A DNA stretch of 64,000 bases from Paenibacillus glacialis (GTDB lineage Bacteria; Bacillota; Bacilli; Paenibacillales; Paenibacillaceae), in the NCBI RefSeq assembly GCF_001637205.1, contig NZ_LVJH01000002.1, positions 248,001 through 312,000 of the forward strand, written 5' to 3'. Both the position numbers and the translations under genes were made by a program. Positions 36,567 to 44,472 of the stretch are shown here, one piece after another. The number at the start of each line of letters is the position of its first letter. The stretch's first letter is position 1. The notes under the pieces were generated by a model that did not search any database, had not been told where the DNA came from, and saw only the letters and a list, made by a program, of their open reading frames with translations.

Positions 36567-38556
36567 GTTGGTACACCCCCCATTCCAACAGCATGATCAC
36601 CAGTGCAGCGCAAGCGGCAAGCCACATAAGAGACATAGGAAACTGTCCATCGTTAGCCTTTTGATTCTGTTCGTTCCCCAGGCCTACTTCAGAAGTACTT
36701 CCCGTTTCATCCTTGACCTCTTGTGCAATTGGTAATACTGTTTTCTCTCCAATGGCTCCTTCAAAAGGATCAGAAACGACCTCCACCCAATAACTCGACA
36801 TGCTTCCTTCTGCATTTTGTTGTTCAAATGCATACAATCCAGGAATAGAAGGCGTCCTCTGTAACGTTGAGAATCCTCGACTTCCCTGATCTGCATCTAT
36901 TGGAGCTAATCCCGTTGAGTAGGCCAATCCACCTTTAGCAACCCACCGTGCCTTTGTATCTTCAGCAGATATAGGAATATCTAAGCTATTTCCTGCAATG
37001 ACTCGCCCAAGCCCGTAACCATCTCCACTGGTCAACCACAAGACTGCATTATTCACCATGATTGGAAATTCAGCGGACAATGGAAGATCACTATCTTCTA
37101 GTTTGAAAAGAAAGGATAAACGTGGATATCCACCCTCGCTACCTGCATAAACAGCAGGCTTATTGCCAATCTCTATAATTGGGTCACCCCATTCGGGAGA
37201 ATCCACCTCCAGAACCGTACCGAAATACAATCCAGATAAGGATAGATATTTATTCATTGCGTGACTCTGTAGCTTAGCTTTCTCGCCACCTACCTTTATT
37301 TCCTTGCCTATGCCACCAATCGTCCATAGCGGTGTCTTACTTAGTAGCTTCTTCCATTCACCCTGGGCTACAAAATTCGGTATAACTCCATCTACAATGA
37401 TTAGATCTGGTACATCTTTTGGAACGGGAGGAGATGACATATCTGACTCATCCTCACCTTGCGCAAGATCGTCAATTCCTGTTTCCTGAATATTTATCTT
37501 GGTAATCTCCGCCCCAGTTAACTGAAGAGCCTTTTCCAAGAACAAATTACCAGATGACAGAAACAACACTCGTGGAGTTGAACTCTTACTTCCAAATGCA
37601 AAAGAAACATTATCAGCATCGTAAGCATCTAAGCTCTGTATCTCCAGACGATACACCTCAGCATCTTTTAGACCATCTGACCTAAACGTCGTTGTCCCAT
37701 TCCCATTCCCATTCCATTCAACAGACTGTGTTGCCAATAACTGATCGTCTCCATATAAGTTGTATTCAGCTGGAATAACCTTACCTGGCGAACGTTCTAA
37801 GACCGCAACCGCTGTGCTACCCTTGTTGGGTTGATGCTGTACTCCGAATTGTTTGATTGCAACATTAACTGAAAGTGATTCTCCAATATCAATGACTCGA
37901 ATAGGTACTTGAAAAGAAATGTTGTCTCCCTCACCCTTCCATTGACCATCCGTAAACACCACTACTTCAGCATCCTGTTCTTCCCGAGTTAATGCCGAAG
38001 CTAGCGATATTGTTTCTTGATAGGCAGCTTTGCCGTAAAAAGGCTGAATACCATTCACAGCCTCTTCAATACGCGTAATACTTTTTTCGCGAGATACGAT
38101 AACCTGAGGTTCCGCAGCCATACTTAGGAGTGTTATTTCACTCCCCTTGGCATGGTCCTTCAAATAATTATTGATCTTCGTCTTCATAAGATCTATCCGT
38201 CTAATCTCCGGATTAGAATTCCCATTCTCAACAGTCGAGTCTGATGTCCTTGCACTCATGCTGCCTGAGGTATCCGCGACAATGACCACATGATCTTTAG
38301 CATCATCGGACACCCACCAATACGGCTGCATCAATGCAAACACGAGTAAAGCAGCTGCCGCCAGCTGCAACCACAGCAATAACCTATTCTGTAGCTTCTG
38401 CCACGGACGGTTAGCCTCTATATTCCGAAGGACCCGTTCCCATAGAAGATGACTCGGCACCAACGTATCTACAAATTTTCTTTTCAACAAATACATCAGT
38501 AATATGGCCGGAATGCTTAATCCAAATATCATCCCTAACCATGATCCGATCCCCAT
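36550..38556 (-). CDS. BatA-type membrane protein with VWA domain
   Basis: 668 residues. The N-terminus GIGSWLGMIFGLSIPAILLMYLLKRK is the BatA/aerotolerance-type anchor, with a second segment at about 57-78. A VWA domain follows (VVIVADTSGSMSARTS, metal site DxSxS intact). A long extracellular beta-rich part and a last membrane segment at about 645-662 complete it. AGGAGG lies ten bases upstream of the ATG, at the end of a tandem-repeat leader (38573-38687). It overlaps the next VWA gene, so the two products are probably partners. Confidence 0.87.
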   Translation of the reverse strand: MGIGSWLGMIFGLSIPAILLMYLLKRKFVDTLVPSHLLWERVLRNIEANRPWQKLQNRLLLWLQLAAAALLVFALMQPYWWVSDDAKDHVVIVADTSGSMSARTSDSTVENGNSNPEIRRIDLMKTKINNYLKDHAKGSEITLLSMAAEPQVIVSREKSITRIEEAVNGIQPFYGKAAYQETISLASALTREEQDAEVVVFTDGQWKGEGDNISFQVPIRVIDIGESLSVNVAIKQFGVQHQPNKGSTAVAVLERSPGKVIPAEYNLYGDDQLLATQSVEWNGNGNGTTTFRSDGLKDAEVYRLEIQSLDAYDADNVSFAFGSKSSTPRVLFLSSGNLFLEKALQLTGAEITKINIQETGIDDLAQGEDESDMSSPPVPKDVPDLIIVDGVIPNFVAQGEWKKLLSKTPLWTIGGIGKEIKVGGEKAKLQSHAMNKYLSLSGLYFGTVLEVDSPEWGDPIIEIGNKPAVYAGSEGGYPRLSFLFKLEDSDLPLSAEFPIMVNNAVLWLTSGDGYGLGRVIAGNSLDIPISAEDTKARWVAKGGLAYSTGLAPIDADQGSRGFSTLQRTPSIPGLYAFEQQNAEGSMSSYWVEVVSDPFEGAIGEKTVLPIAQEVKDETGSTSEVGLGNEQNQKANDGQFPMSLMWLAACAALVIMLLEWGVYQRGRSI

Positions 38557-38572
38557 ATTGAGTTCCTCCTAA

Positions 38573-38687
38573 AAGCTTTGCGTAGCAAAGCTGACTTCGT
38601 AAGCATAATCCAAGCTTTGCGTAACAAACCTACTTCGTAAGCATAATCCAAGCTTTGAGAACCAAACCTACTTCGTAAGCATAGACT
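38573..38687 (-). repeat. Three tandem repeats of 38-39 bp in the leader of the BatA-type gene
   Basis: Units at 38573-38611, 38612-38649 and 38650-38687. On minus the core is ATGCTTACGAAGTAGGTTTG followed by TTACGCAAAGCTT. The unit nearest the gene runs straight into the Shine-Dalgarno (CTTTTAGGAGG). They occupy the whole gap between the DUF58 and BatA-type genes. Confidence 0.9.
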
Positions 38688-39622
38688 TAAGTCATCACCA
38701 ATCCCGTCTCCGCTAATATTCCAAATACAGCTTGTTGCAAGGGCATATCATTAGGAATGAGAACATATGAAATCCCTCGTTCTGCTGCATAACGTGAAAG
38801 ATTACTCTGGTATTTATCCCATTCTGATCGATACAACTGTAATACTTTACCAGTTAAGGCCACTTCCTTACCTGTTCCAATCTCACTATCTACGAGCCTT
38901 AAATCTCCGCTATACGACGGGTCCATTTCCTCTTGCGATAATACATGAACAAGCACAACCTCTTGACCCGCACCAGCAAGCCGAGACAAGGCATTTCCAA
39001 TCTCTTCTTCTCCATCACGAAGCCAGAAATCTGAGAATATCCATGTCATTCCCGGTAATCTAGGAATCGCCCCTGGTTCACCAAGACATGCAGCTAAACT
39101 TCCTTCTCCACCAACTGGAGCATCCTCTAGAAATTGAAACAATCGGTGGACAGCTCCACGCCCTCTTAATACGGGAAGACGAGAATCTAAAGAACGACTG
39201 TAGCAGGCAGCTTGTACACGCTCATAAGAGCAAAGAGCGATATAACTAATACTTGCTGCTAACTGCTTAGCATACTGTAGTTTACTTGGAATCTCAGCGT
39301 TTCCTTCCGCGTTCCCTTTCACTTTACGTGCACCAAAATCCATTGACGTTGAACAGTCAACATACACGCTTACCATCAATTCTTGTTCGTCCATGAATTG
39401 TCTAATGAATGGCTTGCCTGTACGTGAATACACACCCCAATCGAATCTCCTAATATCATCGCCAGCCGTATATGGGCGATAATCTGCGAATTCAAGTGAT
39501 GAACCCATTCGACGAGAACGACGTTTGCCTTGTAGTGTACCTGCCACTCTCCTACCCGCACCCAGACTTAATCTCTCTAGACGAGGGAGCAGATCGGACG
39601 GTATTAAATATTGCCCATTCAT
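38687..39622 (-). CDS. DUF58 domain protein
   Basis: 311 residues. The DUF58 signature ADYRPYTAGDDIRRFDWGVYSRTGKPF is at about residues 46-72, next to a VWA-like core with VYVDCSTSMDFG. The partner MoxR ATPase gene overlaps it by four bases (ATGA), the usual arrangement of these two families. It probably works with that ATPase. No membrane segment is visible, so it is cytoplasmic. Confidence 0.92.
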   Translation of the reverse strand: MNGQYLIPSDLLPRLERLSLGAGRRVAGTLQGKRRSRRMGSSLEFADYRPYTAGDDIRRFDWGVYSRTGKPFIRQFMDEQELMVSVYVDCSTSMDFGARKVKGNAEGNAEIPSKLQYAKQLAASISYIALCSYERVQAACYSRSLDSRLPVLRGRGAVHRLFQFLEDAPVGGEGSLAACLGEPGAIPRLPGMTWIFSDFWLRDGEEEIGNALSRLAGAGQEVVLVHVLSQEEMDPSYSGDLRLVDSEIGTGKEVALTGKVLQLYRSEWDKYQSNLSRYAAERGISYVLIPNDMPLQQAVFGILAETGLVMT

Positions 39623-40608
39623 ACCGTACCCCCAAGAGTATCTATAATTTCTTGAATGAGTTGATCTGTCGTAATCCCCCTTGCTTGTCCTTCAAAATTC
39701 ATAAAGATACGATGCCGCAACGCAGGAATTGCTACAGCATGGATATCCCCTGTGGAGAGATGCATTCTACCTTGGCACACAGCACGAACTTTCCCAGTTG
39801 AGATTATCGATTGAATTCCACGTGGTCCTGATCCAAATCTTACATACTTACGAATACCCTCTGGAGCAGATGTTTCTTCAGGATGAGTCATCATCATAAG
39901 TCTAACTGCATAATCAAGTACTTCTTCCGCAACCAGTACTTCCCGTGATCCCCGTTGAATTTCCAAAAGCTCCAGTGCCGTTGCCTGTTTACTTACAACT
40001 ACTTGATGTGAAGAAGTTGTTCTACGAACAATTTCCTTCAATTCTTCTGCATTCGGATAAGGGACCAAAATCTTCAGCTGAAATCGATCTAACTGTGCTT
40101 CTGGCAGTGGATAGGTTCCCTCATTCTCCAAAGGATTCTGTGTTGCCAGCACGAAAAAAGGCTGTGGTAAATGATGTGTGTCATTTCCAATCGTAACTGT
40201 ATGTTCTTGCATCGCTTCAAGTAAAGCACTTTGAGTCTTAGGTGTAGCCCGATTGATTTCATCTGCAAGCACGATACTACTAAAGATTGGCCCGCTCTGA
40301 AACGTCATCCCGGTCACACCCTGATTCCCAAACGAAAGAACCTGCGTACCTGTAATATCACTCGGCATTAAATCTGGCGTAAACTGAATCCGCGAAAAAG
40401 ATAAATCTAGACTCTCGGCAATCGTACGTACCAACATCGTCTTACCGAGTCCAGGTATTCCCTCCAACAAGGCATGTCCACCAGCAAAAATACACCACAA
40501 CATCTGCTCAACGACCTCATGCTGGCCTACAATCACTTCTCCAATCTGTTCTCTTACACGAGATATGGTTTCTTTCCAAGCCTCTGGCTGTATCTTTACT
40601 TCAGGCAT
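39619..40608 (-). CDS. MoxR-family AAA+ ATPase
   Basis: 329 residues. Walker A is GIPGLGKT at 50-57, Walker B SSIVLADEINRA, sensor 1 VLATQNPLENEGTYPLPEAQ, and a C-terminal lid with SGPRGIQSIIS. MoxR ATPases are chaperones that insert metals or assemble complexes, often acting on VWA-domain proteins; two of these follow in the operon. AGGAGG lies about 11 bases before the ATG, at the end of a repeat-like leader. Confidence 0.95.
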   Translation of the reverse strand: MPEVKIQPEAWKETISRVREQIGEVIVGQHEVVEQMLWCIFAGGHALLEGIPGLGKTMLVRTIAESLDLSFSRIQFTPDLMPSDITGTQVLSFGNQGVTGMTFQSGPIFSSIVLADEINRATPKTQSALLEAMQEHTVTIGNDTHHLPQPFFVLATQNPLENEGTYPLPEAQLDRFQLKILVPYPNAEELKEIVRRTTSSHQVVVSKQATALELLEIQRGSREVLVAEEVLDYAVRLMMMTHPEETSAPEGIRKYVRFGSGPRGIQSIISTGKVRAVCQGRMHLSTGDIHAVAIPALRHRIFMNFEGQARGITTDQLIQEIIDTLGGTV

Positions 40609-40794
40609 ATTTTTTCTGTCCTCCTAAAAGTTTTTTTATGTGTTACTTCATGTATATGCATCAAAAAAACTTACTTCCAAAGCATTCTAAAAGTTTTTTA
40701 GCTTTACGTCTTGGCACATAGATGACCGCTACCGTGACGTATTGTCCCTACGATCGCTGTTTCGGCACCGAAGCTACCATTACCCTCATATTTT
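40609..40794 (-). other. Leader of the MoxR gene with degenerate repeat
   Basis: 186 bases without a gene. On minus it contains ATGCTTTGGAAGTAAGTTTT (40685-40666), which matches the core of the tandem repeats at 38573-38687. Then comes a second degenerate piece with ATGAAGTAACACAT, and then the Shine-Dalgarno in CTTTTAGGAGGA. The rest shows nothing else. Confidence 0.6.
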
Positions 40795-42543
40795 CTAAGG
40801 ATTAGGATTGATCGATATGAAATATTCTTCTACCAACCCTTGCATTTGCTGTGGTAGATCATTCCTATCAATCGTCTTTTTGGCTTCATCTGCATATTCC
40901 TCATATACTTCTTCGTAAGGACGACTAGCGCCATCAATGGTAGGCGAAGTTCCGCCTTTCTGAATACTCCCCCCCCCACCTTGAATGGGTCCTCCATCAC
41001 TCTGTAATCCATCTTTCCCTTCTAATCCGCGTGGAGTGGTAACGAGCTCACGTCCACCTGTACCCAGACCAGCGCCACCACCTTGGCCAGCTCCAACACC
41101 GCCTTTACCCGCTCCTGTCCCTTGACCCGATCCACTTCCTTGTCCGGACCCACTACCCTGACCCGCACCTGCTCCTGGGGTACTTCCTGGTCCAGCAGAT
41201 GCCACTTGTCCATCGCCTGCCTCACCTTCACTCAGATTACTGGCTTCACCAGCCTGAGCGAGCATTTCTGCACTCCCGCCGCCGCTCCAAGTATCAGAGT
41301 AAGATAGACCCGCAGCCGCCATTTGATCGGCCAGCCCTAATCCTTGTTGTGCTAATGCAGCACTAAGCGCGGAAGCAGCATCGGACTGCTCCATGGAAGC
41401 TGACTTTGCGTCGATTGCTTTAGATAATTCCTCTGCTAGCTGTTGTAACGCTTTTTCCTGTTCAGCAGCGTTACCTTTCTCTAGCGCTTGCTCTAATTGC
41501 TTCAAAGCATCCTTAATCTTCTTATTATCAGGATTAGTAGGCGTGTCTTCATTAAGTTTCTTTAAAGATTCCCGTAACTTTTCTTTCTGCTCGGGAGACA
41601 ACTTTGACATCTGCTTCTTCAGATCACTCATTGCTTTCTGAAGTTCATCCTTACTATTATTCTGTAAACTCTTTGCAAGTGAAGACAATTGAGACAACTT
41701 CCCCATCTTCTCAGCTATCTCAGATAAGGCTTTCTTTTTCATTTCTTGTTGCTTCGCCAATTTTTCCATCGCTTTCATGCTTTTCTCTAATTGATCAAGC
41801 GCCTGCTTAGGATCCTTCTGTCCATCTAGTTCCTTTTGCAGCTTATCCATTTCTTCTTGAAGTGGTTGTTTAGTAATCGAGGCAAGCTTTGAAGTCGTGA
41901 GCTTCTGAGAGAGTTCAAATACTTGCTTTTCTTGGGTTTTAACCCAGTCCTGCTGTTCCTTAGCCTCAGCCAACACTTTATCCTTCGTATTAGGCAACAC
42001 GGCAAGCAGAAGAACTACAATAAACATAGAAACGCAGGTCATCCACAACTTACGTCTTCTAGGGCCGGGAAGGCGCTTCTTCATATCGGTAGTAAAACGT
42101 TGTCCATACGCCGCAGCCTGTTCTCTTTGCCAAGAAACCGCAGCATTATCTAGTCCCTCAAAAGATAAGGCCGTTACCATCATATCGCTGCGTTCTGTTC
42201 CATCTGTAGAGACATCCATCGTGATCGCTGATTCTTTCAGGGTAATACGATGGAAGAATCCCCAAACCAACCCTATGATGATGCCGATACCTAACACACC
42301 CATAGCCCAATATCGTACGTCTTCTATAGGCCATATTCTAGCGGACAATAACAAGAATACCCCTGCCACTAATCCACAGACAGAGCCATAGCCAGTGTAA
42401 GTCAGAACACGAAATAATTGGAGCCGCTTACGAGTCATGGTCACAGAATGTTGAACGATTTCCATACTTTTGTTCGTATGTTTAGTAATCAACACATCCT
42501 CTTTGTTTTGATTATTGTTCATCGGATCTCTATTCTGATCCAT
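40795..42543 (-). CDS. Membrane protein with long coiled coil and Gly-rich region
   Basis: 582 residues; the family is not one I can name. Membrane segments are at about 45-68, 80-100 and 168-185. Residues 190-400 are a Lys/Glu/Gln/Leu coiled coil (DKLQKELDGQKDPKQALDQL, ALKQLEQALEKGNAAEQEKA). Residues 440-510 are Gly/Ser/Ala/Gln repeats (GSGSGQGSGSGQGTGAG). A conserved-looking end (YEEVYEEYADEAKKTIDRND) follows. It is the fourth gene of the operon, between the ABC permease and MoxR. It may be a structural partner of the VWA proteins. Confidence 0.78.
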   Translation of the reverse strand: MDQNRDPMNNNQNKEDVLITKHTNKSMEIVQHSVTMTRKRLQLFRVLTYTGYGSVCGLVAGVFLLLSARIWPIEDVRYWAMGVLGIGIIIGLVWGFFHRITLKESAITMDVSTDGTERSDMMVTALSFEGLDNAAVSWQREQAAAYGQRFTTDMKKRLPGPRRRKLWMTCVSMFIVVLLLAVLPNTKDKVLAEAKEQQDWVKTQEKQVFELSQKLTTSKLASITKQPLQEEMDKLQKELDGQKDPKQALDQLEKSMKAMEKLAKQQEMKKKALSEIAEKMGKLSQLSSLAKSLQNNSKDELQKAMSDLKKQMSKLSPEQKEKLRESLKKLNEDTPTNPDNKKIKDALKQLEQALEKGNAAEQEKALQQLAEELSKAIDAKSASMEQSDAASALSAALAQQGLGLADQMAAAGLSYSDTWSGGGSAEMLAQAGEASNLSEGEAGDGQVASAGPGSTPGAGAGQGSGSGQGSGSGQGTGAGKGGVGAGQGGGAGLGTGGRELVTTPRGLEGKDGLQSDGGPIQGGGGSIQKGGTSPTIDGASRPYEEVYEEYADEAKKTIDRNDLPQQMQGLVEEYFISINPNP

Positions 42544-42604
42544 ACCTCATTACCCTCCTTTTTCAACTATGACGATTTGATTGCTACACATTGTTGATCA
42601 TTAG

Positions 42605-43546
42605 TTAATTAATAATGTTATCACTTGGCTCCATAATCTTTTCTTGGGACATAATCTTATGCTTCTTCCGTCTCCGAACAGGCCGAATCGAACGAATACT
42701 AATCCATAAAGAGCCGATAATAACAACCGTATATACAAGTGCGAATTCTACCCATAGTTGTATTGGAGCATCTGTATTCATGGATGATCCGTTCATATGA
42801 AATACTGATTTAGATATCTCAGGCTCGAATAGACTTAACATCGCTCCCGCCGGATTCAACCCTAATATAAATCCTACCCAAGAAAACGACGGTGGTGTTA
42901 TTGCTCCACTGTATATTTGTTGCCACATACTCGATAAGAACAGATATAGAAGTCCTGTAATCAGAAAAATAAATATACCCACGCTATAAGTAACAATGAT
43001 AGAAATAATTGTTCGTTTAAATATGGTCGAGAACATGACTCCAAGAGACCCTAACAATAACATGATGAATAAATAAAATAAGAATAATGATATGATCTGC
43101 CTTGGCGAAATACCGCCATATAAGAATACGATGCTATACACTGGTAAGGTTGCAATCACAATCAAAGCCATAAAGCTTAACGAAGACAACAACTTACTTA
43201 AAATAATCGTCATAGAGCTCTGTTGTGTTGTTAGTAACATACTTAAGGTCTGCTTCTCACGTTCACTACTAATAACTCCCGCCGTCAGTGCGGGTGCCAT
43301 GAAAGCTATCATTAACAATTGGGAGAAACTAAGCACGTAGAACATCATCTGACTCATACCTGAGTTAAATTGTTGCGTCCCACCATTATTGTTATTTAAG
43401 TACATTGTCATATAGATGAATCCCATAGCTATAAATCCCAAAGCAAGTATATATAACATGACAGATAACATCGCGCGGGGAGTTCGCATCCGAAGCCTAA
43501 ACTCTTTATCAAGTACGGGATTTATCCATTTTCTACTCCAGTTCAT
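42605..43546 (-). CDS. ABC-2 type transporter permease
   Basis: 313 residues with about six membrane segments. The N-terminus NPVLDKEFRLRMRTPRAML is typical of ABC-2 permeases of this operon type, and the loop GVISSEREKQTLSMLLTTQQS is the conserved family motif. It overlaps the ATPase gene by four bases (ATGA), so the two form the transporter. The substrate is unknown. Confidence 0.9.
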   Translation of the reverse strand: MNWSRKWINPVLDKEFRLRMRTPRAMLSVMLYILALGFIAMGFIYMTMYLNNNNGGTQQFNSGMSQMMFYVLSFSQLLMIAFMAPALTAGVISSEREKQTLSMLLTTQQSSMTIILSKLLSSLSFMALIVIATLPVYSIVFLYGGISPRQIISLFLFYLFIMLLLGSLGVMFSTIFKRTIISIIVTYSVGIFIFLITGLLYLFLSSMWQQIYSGAITPPSFSWVGFILGLNPAGAMLSLFEPEISKSVFHMNGSSMNTDAPIQLWVEFALVYTVVIIGSLWISIRSIRPVRRRKKHKIMSQEKIMEPSDNIIN

Positions 43547-44472
43547 TGTCCCAGTCCCCCTTTTGTAATCTCTAAGAATACATCTTCTAAGTTGGTCTGA
43601 GCTTCATTGAAAGAAAGAACTGGATAACCTAAAGATATCATTTGTTGAAGCAAGCTGGCCTGTTCTTCTTCCCCTCCACTGAAATGAACATGTACACCGG
43701 TATTATCACTAAGCACTCCACTTACAAAAGCTTCATCGCGAAGAAATGCAGTTAACTCTTCTTGTCTTTCCATGGTACGAATATGCAATATCTTCTTAAC
43801 ACGTAGCCGATTTTGAATATCTGATACTTTTCCTTGGGCTACCATCACCCCATGTTCTATGACCCCGATCTCATCCACCATTTCTGCAAGCTCTGGCAGG
43901 ATATGCGAGGAAATAATAATCGTTTTGCCCATTAACTTCAGTTCCTTCAGTATTTCCCGCATCTCAATACGTGCACGTGGGTCAAGACCTGAGGCCGGTT
44001 CATCAAGAATCAGTACTTCGGGATCATGTACTAAACATCGTGCTAGGCAAAGACGTTGCTTCATTCCTCTAGAGAGGCTATCTACATAGCTGTCACTCTT
44101 ATCACTCAAGTTCACTAAGTCTAACAATTGAGGAATCAGCTTCTCTCGTTCACTGCGGGGGATATTATAACTAGCCCCATAGAAATGTAGATATTCTATC
44201 GTCTTTAATTGATCGTATACACCAAAGAAATCCGGCATATATCCGATTTTCTTCCTAACTTCCTTAGGATACTCAGTCACTTCATAACCACCTACTCTTG
44301 CTGTTCCTGAACTTGGAAGCACCAAAGTCGCTAAAATTGACATCGTAGTTGATTTACCAGCACCGTTTGGACCTACAAAGCCGAATACTGTTCCTTTAGA
44401 AATAGTGAGATTGATATCCTTCAATGCATCAAAATTGCCATATCGTTTGCTAAGATTTGAGATTTCAATCAT
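43543..44472 (-). CDS. ABC transporter ATP-binding protein
   Basis: 309 residues. Walker A is VGPNGAGKSTTMS, the signature LSRGMKQRLCLARCL, and Walker B VLILDEPASGLDPRARIEM. The H-loop is IISSHILPEL. The C-terminal 80 residues are the small domain common in ABC-2 ATPases. It overlaps the gene before and the permease after by four bases each. Confidence 0.95.
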   Translation of the reverse strand: MIEISNLSKRYGNFDALKDINLTISKGTVFGFVGPNGAGKSTTMSILATLVLPSSGTARVGGYEVTEYPKEVRKKIGYMPDFFGVYDQLKTIEYLHFYGASYNIPRSEREKLIPQLLDLVNLSDKSDSYVDSLSRGMKQRLCLARCLVHDPEVLILDEPASGLDPRARIEMREILKELKLMGKTIIISSHILPELAEMVDEIGVIEHGVMVAQGKVSDIQNRLRVKKILHIRTMERQEELTAFLRDEAFVSGVLSDNTGVHVHFSGGEEEQASLLQQMISLGYPVLSFNEAQTNLEDVFLEITKGGLGQ

